This document shows positions 26,122 through 34,576 of a stretch of DNA of 64,000 nucleotides, piece after piece. Location of the stretch: NCBI RefSeq assembly GCF_000012365.1, contig NC_007651.1, forward strand, positions 3,224,001 to 3,288,000, written 5' to 3'. This stretch comes from Burkholderia thailandensis E264 (GTDB taxonomy: Bacteria; Pseudomonadota; Gammaproteobacteria; Burkholderiales; Burkholderiaceae). Made by a program: the position numbers and the translations under genes. Below the pieces are notes generated by a model. The model saw nothing but the letters and a program-made list of their open reading frames with translations. It was not told the origin of the DNA and did not search any database. The first letter of the stretch is position 1. Each line of letters begins with the position of its first letter.

Positions 26122-26987
26122 GCCCCGCCGCCTCGGCCGGCCCGGACGGGCCGCCCGCGGTCCGCCGCGCACGCCGCGCGCCGCTCGACTGGCTCGCCGC
26201 CGCGCAATGGGCGGTCACGCTCGCGCTGTGCGCATTCCTGATCGTGCCCGTCGCGATGTCGGTGCTCGCCGGGCTCACGGTCAACTATTTCCGAGGCCCG
26301 TCGAGTGGCCTCACGCTGCGCTGGCTCGGCGAAGTGTGGGCGCAATATCACGGCTCGGTGTTCCTGTCGCTCGAAGTCGCGCTCGCGACGCTCGCCGTCA
26401 CGCTCGTCGCGGGCGTGCCCGCCGGCTACGCGCTCGCGCGCGGCCGCAGCCGCGTCTCGCGGCTGATCGAAGAGGCGCTCGTGCTGCCCGTCGCGCTGCC
26501 GGGCCTCGCGTCCGCGCTCGCGCTGCTCTGCGTGTACGGCGGCTTCGCCGCGTTCCGCACGAGCATGTGGTTCATCGTCGTCGGCCACGTCGTGTTCACG
26601 CTGCCGTTCATGGTCCGCGCGGTCGCGGCCGTCGCCGCGCGCGCCGATCTGCGCACGCTCGAAGAAGGCGCGGCGAGCCTCGGCGCATCGTTCGTCACGC
26701 GCTTTGCGACGATCGTGCTGCCGAACCTGCGCCCCGGCATCGTCGCGGGCGCGCTCGCGGTGCTCACGCTGTCGATCGGCGAATTCAACCTCACGTGGAT
26801 GCTGCACACGCCCGACACGAAGACGCTGCCCGTCGGCCTCGCCGACACGTACGCGTCGCTGCGCCTCGAAATCGGCAGCGCGTACACGATCCTGTTCCTG
26901 CTGATGACGCTGCCGCTGCTCGTCGCGATGCAGCGGCTCGGCGTCGAGGCGCCGGGCGCACGCGACGGCGCGCGCCAGCGCCGCTGA
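26085..26987 (+). CDS. ABC transporter permease, second subunit
   Basis: 300 aa from the ATG at 26085 (in-frame ATG also at 26079). Six helices with coupling motif EEGAASLGASFVTRFATIVL; resembles PotC/PhnV-type subunits. The first about 12 residues (MTPIPKDAAALA) are copied from the LacI-type regulator together with its promoter, followed by a linker rich in Pro, Ala and Gly before the first helix. The true ancestral start was probably nearer LDWLAAAQWAVTLALC. Partner of the permease at 24124 and the ATPase at 27106. Confidence 0.92.
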   Translation: MTPIPKDAAALARPAASAGPDGPPAVRRARRAPLDWLAAAQWAVTLALCAFLIVPVAMSVLAGLTVNYFRGPSSGLTLRWLGEVWAQYHGSVFLSLEVALATLAVTLVAGVPAGYALARGRSRVSRLIEEALVLPVALPGLASALALLCVYGGFAAFRTSMWFIVVGHVVFTLPFMVRAVAAVAARADLRTLEEGAASLGASFVTRFATIVLPNLRPGIVAGALAVLTLSIGEFNLTWMLHTPDTKTLPVGLADTYASLRLEIGSAYTILFLLMTLPLLVAMQRLGVEAPGARDGARQRR

Positions 26988-27105
26988 TTTTCCGGCGTCG
27001 TCTCGCCGCTCTCACGCCGCTCTCACGCCGCGCCTTCGCCGCTCTTTCGTTCCGTCGCCGCCTCCATCGTTGCCTTTATTGCCGCTTCTTTCCGCCGCCA
27101 CGCCG

Positions 27106-28134
27106 ATGAAACTCGAACCCGTTCCGATCACCCTGACCCGTTGCGCGAAGACCTTCCACGGCACGCGCGTGCTGGAGCCGCTCGATCTCGCGATCGGCGC
27201 GGGCGAGACGCTCGTGCTGCTCGGCCCGTCCGGCTGCGGCAAGACGACGACGCTGCGTCTGATCGCCGGGCTCGACGTCCCCGATGCGGGCGGCGCGATC
27301 GCGTTCGGCGCCGACGACGTGACCGCGCTGCCGATCGAACAGCGCGGCGTCGGCATGGTGTTTCAGAACTACGCGCTGTTTCCGAACCTGTCGGTGCGCG
27401 GCAACGTCGGCTATGGGCTGCGAATCCGCCGGACCGAGCCGCGCGTGCTGCGCGAGCGCGTCGACGAACTGCTCGCGATGATGCGGCTCACGGCGCACGC
27501 GGACAAGCCAGTTGATGCGCTGTCGGGCGGCCAGCGCCAGCGCGTCGCGCTCGCGCGCGCGCTCGCGGTTCGCCCGCGCGTGCTGCTGCTCGACGAGCCG
27601 CTGACCGCGCTCGATGCGCAGCTGCGCGACGCGCTGCGCCGCGAGATGAACGCGCTCTTGCGCGAGCTCGGCGTGACGACGGTCTACGTGACGCACGACC
27701 AGGCCGAGGCGATGGAGCTCGGCGACCGGATCGTCGTGATGAGCGCGGGCAAGATCGAGCAGATCGGCACGCCGCGCGACGTCTACTATCGGCCGGCGTC
27801 CCGCGCGGTCGCGCGCTTCATCGGCACGCTGAACCGGCTCGAAGGCGTGTGGCGCGACGGCGCGCTCGTGACCGAGGGCGGCGCGCTCGCCGTCGCGTCG
27901 CCGGCAAGCGAGCTATTCTTTCGACCGGAGGACGCGCGCCTCGTCGATCCGTCGGGCGCGCCGCTGCGCGGCGCGGTCGCGAACTGCGCGTTCCTCGGCG
28001 AGCGCACGCGGGTGACGGTCGAGCACGCGGCGCCCGACGCGCTCGTGATCGACGTGCCGGGCCGCGTCGATCTCGCGCGCGGAACGGCGGTCGGCATCGC
28101 GATCTCGGCCGAGGGACTCATCGCGCTCGCGTGA
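27106..28134 (+). CDS. ABC transporter ATP-binding protein
   Basis: 342 aa from the ATG at 27106. Walker A LLGPSGCGKTTTLRLIAG, Q-loop VFQNYALFPNLSV, signature LSGGQRQRVALARAL, Walker B VLLLDEPLTALD and the switch His in YVTHDQAEAMELGD are all intact. The C-terminal about 100 residues form a TOBE-type regulatory domain (ELFFRPEDARLV). It powers the two-permease importer of this operon. The spacing of 118 bases after the permease is consistent with one transcript. Confidence 0.96.
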   Translation: MKLEPVPITLTRCAKTFHGTRVLEPLDLAIGAGETLVLLGPSGCGKTTTLRLIAGLDVPDAGGAIAFGADDVTALPIEQRGVGMVFQNYALFPNLSVRGNVGYGLRIRRTEPRVLRERVDELLAMMRLTAHADKPVDALSGGQRQRVALARALAVRPRVLLLDEPLTALDAQLRDALRREMNALLRELGVTTVYVTHDQAEAMELGDRIVVMSAGKIEQIGTPRDVYYRPASRAVARFIGTLNRLEGVWRDGALVTEGGALAVASPASELFFRPEDARLVDPSGAPLRGAVANCAFLGERTRVTVEHAAPDALVIDVPGRVDLARGTAVGIAISAEGLIALA

Positions 28135-28288
28135 TGCATGGCGCGCGGTGCGCGCCGCACGACTCGTGCGGCGTACGTCGTGCGCCGTGCGCCGTGCGCC
28201 GTGCGGCGCATGATGCGCGAAGCGCGGCACCGGCGACACAAGACACGAATACGACACGAACCCCATACGATTACAACGAGGAACGACG

Positions 28289-29113
28289 ATGCTGCTTGCC
28301 CACATCAGCGATCTGCACATCAAGCGGCCGGGCGCGCTCGCATACCGGCGCGTCGACACGGCCGCGCATCTCGCGCGCTGCGTCGCGCGGCTGAACGCGC
28401 TCGAGCCGCGCCCGGACGCGGTGCTCGTCACGGGCGACCTGACCGATTTCGGCGACGACGAAGAATACGCGCATCTGAAATCGCTGCTCGCGCCGCTCGC
28501 GATGCCGTACTACCTGATCGTCGGCAACCACGACGATCGCGCGGCGCTGCGGCGCGCGTTCCCCGCGCGCGCGGAATTGCAGTCGGGCGAGTTCGTTCAG
28601 TACGCGCTCGATCTGGGGCCGTTGCGCGTGATCGCGCTCGATTCGCAGATTCCGGGCGCGAGCGGCGGCACGCTGTGCGACGCGCGGCTCGCGTGGCTCG
28701 CCGGCCAGCTCGACGCCGCACGCGATCGCCCCGTGATCGTCGCGCTCCACCATCCGCCGTTCGCGTGCGGCATCGGCCACATGGATGCGATGCGGCTCGC
28801 CCCGCACGCGTCGAGCCGGCTCGATGCGCTGCTGCGCCGCTTTCCGAACGTCGAGCGCGTGCTGTGCGGGCACGTGCATCGAACGATGTTCGCGCGCTTC
28901 GGCGGCACGGTCGCATCGGCCGTGCCCGCGCCCGCGCATCAGGTCACGTTCGATCTGCGCGACGACGGGCCGTCGTCGTTCTCGATGGAGCCGCCCGCGT
29001 TCGCCGTGCATCGCTATGCGCCGGACGCCGGGCTCGCGTCGCATCACGTGTACGTCGACGCGAGCGACGGGCCGCATCCGTTCTTCGAGCCGACGGGCGC
29101 GCTGATCGACTGA
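28289..29113 (+). CDS. GpdQ-like phosphodiesterase (calcineurin-type)
   Basis: 274 aa. Binuclear metallophosphoesterase: MLLAHISDLHIKR (DxH), VLVTGDLTDFGDDEEY (GD), YLIVGNHDDRAAL (GNHD), LHHPPF, and CGHVHRTMF (GHxH). Overall it resembles the glycerophosphodiesterase GpdQ and CpdA-like class III enzymes. It closes the LacI-controlled ABC operon, so the imported solute may be a phosphodiester such as a glycerophosphodiester, hydrolysed in the cytosol to release an alcohol and a phosphomonoester (inference). AACGAGGAACGACG precedes the ATG. Confidence 0.9.
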   Translation: MLLAHISDLHIKRPGALAYRRVDTAAHLARCVARLNALEPRPDAVLVTGDLTDFGDDEEYAHLKSLLAPLAMPYYLIVGNHDDRAALRRAFPARAELQSGEFVQYALDLGPLRVIALDSQIPGASGGTLCDARLAWLAGQLDAARDRPVIVALHHPPFACGIGHMDAMRLAPHASSRLDALLRRFPNVERVLCGHVHRTMFARFGGTVASAVPAPAHQVTFDLRDDGPSSFSMEPPAFAVHRYAPDAGLASHHVYVDASDGPHPFFEPTGALID

Positions 29114-29167
29114 TCGACTGATCGAGCGGGCGCTCGGACGGCCGGGCAGTTGGACGGCCGCGAGACG

Positions 29168-29194
29168 CCGCGGCACGCCTCAAGCGTGCCGCGG
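29168..29194. terminator. Strong hairpin after the ABC operon
   Basis: A perfect 11-bp inverted repeat (CCGCGGCACGC, 5-base loop, GCGTGCCGCGG) 54 bases after the phosphodiesterase gene. It lacks a T-run, so it would be a weak intrinsic terminator or an mRNA 3' stabiliser. Confidence 0.5.
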
Positions 29195-29419
29195 TATGCG
29201 CGAGTCGCGCGGTCGAGCGGCCGGAACTCTCCCGCGCGGCGATGTCGGGCCGCAAGAGCCGCCGAGCATCGCGCGCGCCGTCATGCATGTCACGCGCGCC
29301 GCACGGCGTGACGATCACTCGGCAAACACCATGCGCGCATGGAACGACCGACACGCCGGCGTCCGCGCGCGGCACATGCCGGCGGCCCACGCCCCGTTAC
29401 TATCTTCCCGCCCCGATAA

Positions 29420-30850
29420 TTGGGGCTTTGGCCAGCCAGGCTCGGCATGATTCTCGCCCCCAGTCGCAGTCATGATCCGGGGGGTGTTGTCACCGGGCCT
29501 GGTGGGTGGCTGGTGATCGCTGATAGGGGTTTGGCCGGGATATCCCGACGCCGTCCGTAACGTGGATGCCGAGACTTGCCACCGTTGTTGCAGGCCAATC
29601 CGTTCACTCTGCACAAACTGCGATGCAAGACACACAACAACGTGATGCCGTCGATGTCTTCGTCGGCGTCGATGTCGGTAAAGGCCAGCATCACGCCGTC
29701 GCACTCGATCGGAACGGCAAGCGTCTGTACAACAAGGCGCTACCCAACGACGAGGCCAAGCTGCGCGCCCTCATCGCCGAACTCAAGACTCACGGTCGAC
29801 TCCTGTTCGTCGTCGACCAACCTTCCACCATCGGCGCGCTGCCGGTGGCCGTAGCCCGTGCTGAAGGCGTACTCGTCGCCTATCTGCCGGGACTGGCCAT
29901 GCGCCGCATCGCCGATCTGCATGCAGGTGAAGCCAAGACCGATGCCCGCGATGCCGCGATCATTGCCGAAGCCGCCCGCTCGATGCCACATACGCTGCGC
30001 TCACTTCGATTGGCTGACGAGCAACTCGCCGAGCTCACCATGCTGTGCGGCTTCGACGATGATCTCGCCGCCCAGGTCACTCAAACCAGCAACCGCATTC
30101 GCGGCCTGCTTACTCAAATCCATCCGGCGCTCGAGCGCGTTCTCGGACCCCGCCTCGACCATCCGGCAGTGCTCGATCTGCTTGAGCGCTACCCGTCGCC
30201 CGCCGCGCTTGCCTCAACCAGCGAGAAGACGCTTGCTAACCGCCTGACCAAGCTCGCGCCCCGCATGGGCAAAAGCTTGGCGGCCGAGATCGTTCAGGCT
30301 CTGAGCGAACAAGCCGTGATCGTGCCCGGCACGCAAGCTGCCACCATCGTCATGCCTCGTTTGGCCCAGCAGCTTGCGGCCTTGCGTAAGCAGCGCGACG
30401 AGGTCGCGGCCGAAGTTGAGCAACTGGTGCTTGCTCACCCTCTTTGGCCGGTCCTGACCAGCATGCCGGGAGTCGGCGTCAGGACCGCCGCCAGACTCCT
30501 GACCGAAGTCGCCCATAAGGCCTTCGCTTCGGCTGCACACTTGGCGGCCTACGCTGGCCTTGCCCCGGTCACCCGGCGCTCAGGCTCGTCTATCCGAGGC
30601 GAACATCCATCCAGACGCGGCAACAAGGTGCTAAAGCGCGCCTTGTTCCTATCCGCCTTCGCTGCCTTACGAGACCCAGTCTCACGGGCCTATTACTCCC
30701 GCAAGATCCAGCAAGGCAAGCGCCACAACCAAGCCCTCATCGCACTGGCACGGCGACGCTGCGACGTCCTGTTCGCCATGCTGCGTGACGGCACCATTTA
30801 CCAACCCAAGTCAGCCCCTACCGCTTGACGAAACACATAGGGGCACCCCG
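29420..30850 (+). mobile_element. IS110-family insertion sequence
   Basis: A single transposase gene with a 5' noncoding leader of about 200 bases and almost no 3' noncoding sequence, the organisation of the IS110 (not IS1111) subgroup. Ends are approximate: no inverted repeats or target duplication are expected for this family, and I place them where composition changes from the GC-rich flanks. In IS110 elements the left noncoding end encodes the bridge RNA that guides integration. The transposase is full length, so the element may be active. Confidence 0.75.
29623..30828 (+). CDS. IS110-family DEDD transposase
   Basis: 401 aa from the ATG at 29623 (an in-frame ATG at 29566 would add 19 residues). 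The N-terminal RuvC-like DEDD domain starts VFVGVDVGKGQHHAV, with LLFVVDQPSTIGALPV and the acidic pair in AKTDARDAAIIAEAA. The C-terminal Transposase_20 domain carries LTSMPGVGVRTAARLL, AAYAGLAPVTRRSG and the catalytic Ser region (SSIRGEHPSRRGNKVLKRAL). The family acts with a bridge RNA to join donor and target DNA. Codon usage is less GC-biased than its neighbours, as expected for a mobile gene. Confidence 0.93.
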   Translation: MQDTQQRDAVDVFVGVDVGKGQHHAVALDRNGKRLYNKALPNDEAKLRALIAELKTHGRLLFVVDQPSTIGALPVAVARAEGVLVAYLPGLAMRRIADLHAGEAKTDARDAAIIAEAARSMPHTLRSLRLADEQLAELTMLCGFDDDLAAQVTQTSNRIRGLLTQIHPALERVLGPRLDHPAVLDLLERYPSPAALASTSEKTLANRLTKLAPRMGKSLAAEIVQALSEQAVIVPGTQAATIVMPRLAQQLAALRKQRDEVAAEVEQLVLAHPLWPVLTSMPGVGVRTAARLLTEVAHKAFASAAHLAAYAGLAPVTRRSGSSIRGEHPSRRGNKVLKRALFLSAFAALRDPVSRAYYSRKIQQGKRHNQALIALARRRCDVLFAMLRDGTIYQPKSAPTA

Positions 30851-31043
30851 CCATTCATCATCGTGGCGAACCGGCGCCGCGCGCGAGCCGCTTCTCGTCG
30901 CATGCGGCGCTCAGCGCGCGCCGCCCGCCAGCGGAATTTCGGCGGCTCCGGTATGATCGGCGCTCGCGGCATTTCGCCTCCCCTGTTTCGATCGACGATC
31001 GGACGGCGCGCGTCATGCGCGCCGCACTTCGCCCACACGCGCC

Positions 31044-32240
31044 ATGTCCTCGCAACCTCGCCACTCCGCCGACGCGGCCGGCCACTACTCGCGCAGCCTG
31101 TTGCTGCTGCTCGCGACGATCGCCGGCGTCTCGGTCGCGAACATCTATTACAACCAGCCGCTCCTCGACGCGTTCCGCGCATCGTTTCCGGACGGCGCGT
31201 CATGGATCGGCGCCGTGCCCACCGCGACGCAGTTGGGTTACGCGACGGGCATGTTCGTGCTCGCGCCGCTCGGCGACCGCTTCGACCGGCGCACGCTGAT
31301 TCTGCTGCAGATCGCCGGCCTGTCCGCCGCGCTGATCGCGGCCGCGGCCGCGCCGACGCTCGCCGTGCTCGCGGCCGCGAGCCTCGCGATCGGCATCCTC
31401 GCGACGATCGCGCAGCAGGCGGTGCCGTTCGCCGCCGAGATCGCGCCGCCCGCCGAGCGGGGACAGGCCGTCGGCACAGTGATGAGCGGCCTGTTGATCG
31501 GCATCCTGCTCGCGCGCACCGCGGCGGGCTTCGTCGCCGAATACTTCGGCTGGCGCGCGGTGTTCGGCGCGTCGGTCGCCGCGCTCGCCGCGCTCGCGGC
31601 CGTGATCGTCGCGCGTTTGCCGCGCAGCTCGCCGACGTCGACGCTGCCGTACGGCCAGTTGCTCGCGTCGATGTGGCACCTCGCGCGGAAGTTGCGCGGG
31701 CTGCGCGAGGCGTCGATGACGGGCGCCGCGATCTTCGCCGCGTTCAGCGCGTTCTGGCCGGTGCTCACGCTGCTGCTCGCGGGCGCGCCGTTCCATCTCG
31801 GCCCACAGGCGGCCGGCCTCTTCGGGATCGTCGGCGCGGCGGGCGCGCTCGCCGCGCCGTACGCGGGCCGCTTCGCCGACAAGCGCGGCCCGCGCGCGAT
31901 CATCTCGCTCGCGATCGCGCTGATCGCGCTGTCGTTCGTGATTTTCGCGCTGTCGGGCACGCGCATCGCCGGGCTCGTGATCGGCGTGATCGTGCTCGAC
32001 GTCGGCGTGCAGGCCGCGCAGATCTCGAACCAGTCGCGCATCTATGCGCTGAAGCCCGACGCGCGCAGCCGCGTGAACACCGTGTTCATGGTCTGCTACT
32101 TCATCGGCGGCGCGATCGGCTCGTCCGCGGGCGTCGCCGCGTGGCGCGCGACGGGCTGGCTCGGCATGTGCGCGGTCGCACTGCTGTTCACGTGCGTCGC
32201 GGCGTTCGTTCATTATCGCGGCGGCGCGCATTCGCGATGA
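31044..32240 (+). CDS. MFS transporter (YnfM/AraJ-like efflux)
   Basis: 398 aa with twelve predicted helices. The start of helix 1, LLATIAGVSVANIYYNQPLL, is typical of this MFS subgroup. The loop 2-3 motif LGDRFDRRTLIL and the second-half repeat AGRFADKRGPRAII are the two MFS signature A motifs. It is a proton-coupled inner-membrane efflux pump, substrate unknown. It is 215 bases after the IS element and convergent with the next transporter gene. Confidence 0.93.
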   Translation: MSSQPRHSADAAGHYSRSLLLLLATIAGVSVANIYYNQPLLDAFRASFPDGASWIGAVPTATQLGYATGMFVLAPLGDRFDRRTLILLQIAGLSAALIAAAAAPTLAVLAAASLAIGILATIAQQAVPFAAEIAPPAERGQAVGTVMSGLLIGILLARTAAGFVAEYFGWRAVFGASVAALAALAAVIVARLPRSSPTSTLPYGQLLASMWHLARKLRGLREASMTGAAIFAAFSAFWPVLTLLLAGAPFHLGPQAAGLFGIVGAAGALAAPYAGRFADKRGPRAIISLAIALIALSFVIFALSGTRIAGLVIGVIVLDVGVQAAQISNQSRIYALKPDARSRVNTVFMVCYFIGGAIGSSAGVAAWRATGWLGMCAVALLFTCVAAFVHYRGGAHSR

Positions 32241-32369
32241 GCGCGGCGCGTGCGCGCCGCGTCCATTCGATGCGTCGTTCGCGCGCGCTTCGCGCACCGC
32301 GGCAATCGCGCCAAGCTCGCCGTTCGGCCCGCACGCGCGCACGGCGGCGGGGCCGGCACGCGGGCGCCG

Positions 32370-33305
32370 CTATTGCGCCCGCTGGCGCGCCGGATCGAAC
32401 ACGAACGACAGGCCGACGCTGCCGAGAATCGCGACAGTCGCAATCACGGTCGCGACCGTGACGGGTTCGCCGAGCAACAACGCGCCGAGCGCGACCGCGA
32501 CGACCGGGTTCACGTACATGCAGCTGCTCGCGATGATCGGGCTCGTGTGGCGGATCAGATAGCCGTATGCGACGTACGCGGCCATCGTGCCGGCGAGCAT
32601 CAGATAGACGAACGCGACGCCGGGCACGAACGCGACGTGCTCGATTCGCTCGCCGAGCACCCACGCGATGCAGGTCGACGCCGCGCCGCCCAGGCCGATC
32701 TGCAGCGCGGTCGACAGGAACAGGTCGTGCGGCAGCGCGAGCCGCGCGGCGAGATGCGCGCCGCCCGCCCAGAAGAGCGCGCCCGCGAGCACCGTGATGC
32801 CGCCGAGCGTCGAGCCGGGCGACGACGGCCCGCCGGAATTCAGCACGACGATCCCGACCATCCCGAGCGCGACGGCCGCCCATTCGCCGCCCGTGACGCG
32901 CCGCCCGGCGACCGACGCGATCACCGTCGCGAAGAGCGGCACCGTCGCGACCATCACCGCGGCCGAGCCGCTGCTGACGGTGCGCATCCCGAGCGCGATG
33001 AGGCCGGACGACATCGTGACGAGCATCGTGCCGACGAGCGCCGCGTTGCGGATTTCGACGAGCGTCGGGCGCACCGGCCGGCGGCGCATCGCGAAGACGA
33101 AAAGCCCGATGCCCGCGAGCAGGTTGCGCAGCCCGGAGAGCAGCAGCGGCGGAAACGATTCGAGCGCGACGTGCAGCGCGAGGTACGTCGAGCCCCACGC
33201 GAAATAGATGAACACGAGCGCAAGCGCGACGCGGCCGCTGCGGCTTTTCGGCAGGCGGGGCGGATGGCGGGCGACGAACGCGAGGAAACGGTCGAACGGC
33301 GTCAT
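32370..33305 (-). CDS. EamA/DMT-family exporter (YedA-like)
   Basis: 311 aa, about ten helices in two EamA repeats: LVFIYFAWGSTYLALHVALE and the second copy near LFWAGGAHLAARLALP; the end MYVNPVVAVALGALLLGEPV is the usual conserved segment. It probably exports amino acids or drugs across the inner membrane. Monocistronic on the minus strand. Confidence 0.93.
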   Translation of the reverse strand: MTPFDRFLAFVARHPPRLPKSRSGRVALALVFIYFAWGSTYLALHVALESFPPLLLSGLRNLLAGIGLFVFAMRRRPVRPTLVEIRNAALVGTMLVTMSSGLIALGMRTVSSGSAAVMVATVPLFATVIASVAGRRVTGGEWAAVALGMVGIVVLNSGGPSSPGSTLGGITVLAGALFWAGGAHLAARLALPHDLFLSTALQIGLGGAASTCIAWVLGERIEHVAFVPGVAFVYLMLAGTMAAYVAYGYLIRHTSPIIASSCMYVNPVVAVALGALLLGEPVTVATVIATVAILGSVGLSFVFDPARQRAQ

Positions 33306-33769
33306 CGGTCAACCCGCCCGCACGAAGCGCCGCGCGGTCGAGCGACGCCCGATGCGACAGCCGGCGAGCAGCGCCGAGGAAACCGGAGTGGCGAAAGACG
33401 ACGGGGAGCGAAACGACTGGTCGGGGCGAGCGGCGGCGAACATGACCGAAGAAGACGAACGGACTCGAAAACGAACTCGAATGATGACGCGTGCGGCCGA
33501 ACGGCCGCCTTTCGTCAGCATTATGCATTAAGGAATGGAAAACGAATGCCGGCTCGAATCGAACGCGCGCCCGGTGACGTTTCGGCGCGACATTTCGAGC
33601 GCGGCGATACGGCATTTTCGTTTTCGAGATTCGAGCGCAGGCCGCGAGAAGCTGCGGCAGGCCACGCTGTGACGGCACGACGGCCGGTTGCAAGAACGCG
33701 CGAAGCGCGCGCGCAGACACGCACGCACGAGCGGCGGCGCACCGCACGCGCGAAGCGCGCGCGATCGCG
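33306..33769. other. Intergenic region, nothing recognised
   Basis: 464 bases between the 5' end of the exporter gene and the 3' end of the molybdopterin enzyme gene. A locally AT-richer segment (33470-33620) is a plausible exporter promoter. No coding frame is supported. Confidence 0.5.
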
Positions 33770-34561
33770 TCACGAACCGCCGAACCAGTTGTACCCCTGG
33801 TCGACCCAATATCCGCCCGGATACGTGTTGGTCACGAATATCTCCATGATGTGCTTCGGATTCTTGTAGCCGAGCTTCGTCGGCATGCGCAGCTTCATCG
33901 GAAATCCGTATTCGGGCGGCAGCCGCCTGCCGTCGTATTCGAACGCGAGCAGCGTCTGCGGGTGCAGCGCGCTCGGCATGTCGATGCTCTCGTAATAGTC
34001 GTCCGCGCATTTGAAGCCGACGTACTTCGCGGTCGTGTCCGCGCCGGCGCGGCGCAGGAATTCGCGAAACGGCGTGCCGCCCCAGCGGCCGATCGCGCTC
34101 CAGCCCTCGACGCAGATATGCCGCGTGATCTGCTGCGCATGCGGCAGCGCGTACAGCTCCGGCAGCGTCCAGTTGCGCTTGCCGGTGACGAGCCCCGACA
34201 CGGCGAGCCGAAAGTCGCCGACGTCGACGCGCGGCACGTCGTCGATGCCGTAGAACGCGTTGAACGGGAACGGGCGCGTGATGTCGCTTTCCGCATACGT
34301 CGGCGCGAGCCGCGTCGGCCCGAACAGCCACGCCTGCACGCGATCGTTCGCGCGCGACACCTTCTCGAGGAAATCGTCGACCGACGCGTCGTCGCGCAGC
34401 GTGCAGCCCGTGAGCATCGCGAGGCCGCCGAGCGTGAGCACGCGCTTGCCGAACAGGCGTCGCGACGGCAGCGCGAGCGCCTTGCGCACGTCGATCAAGA
34501 GCGACGCGCGGTCGATCCGCGCAATGTCGCCTTTGGGCTTTTTTCCGTCGTTTTCAGACAT
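33770..34561 (-). CDS. Tat-exported molybdopterin oxidoreductase (YedY1/MsrP-like)
   Basis: 263 aa. The N-terminus holds a twin-arginine motif SRRLFGK (residues 33-39) before the hydrophobic VLTLGGLAMLTGC, so it is exported folded. The sulfite-oxidase-fold domain contains GKRNWTLPELYALPH and HICVEGWSAIGRWGG; Cys150 is the predicted Mo ligand. The C-terminus ends WVDQGYNWFGGS. It fits the YedY1 enzyme of the hypochlorite-responsive mrpX-yedY1-yedZ1 unit, a methionine sulfoxide reductase in the periplasm. It is last in the operon, 15 bases after the cytochrome gene. Confidence 0.88.
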   Translation of the reverse strand: MSENDGKKPKGDIARIDRASLLIDVRKALALPSRRLFGKRVLTLGGLAMLTGCTLRDDASVDDFLEKVSRANDRVQAWLFGPTRLAPTYAESDITRPFPFNAFYGIDDVPRVDVGDFRLAVSGLVTGKRNWTLPELYALPHAQQITRHICVEGWSAIGRWGGTPFREFLRRAGADTTAKYVGFKCADDYYESIDMPSALHPQTLLAFEYDGRRLPPEYGFPMKLRMPTKLGYKNPKHIMEIFVTNTYPGGYWVDQGYNWFGGS

Positions 34562-34576
34562 GATGCACAGCTCCTT

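Noticed and set aside
28151..28220. Short gtgcgcc/gcgccgt repeats between the ABC ATPase and phosphodiesterase genes
   Set aside because: Too short and irregular to separate from GC-rich background.
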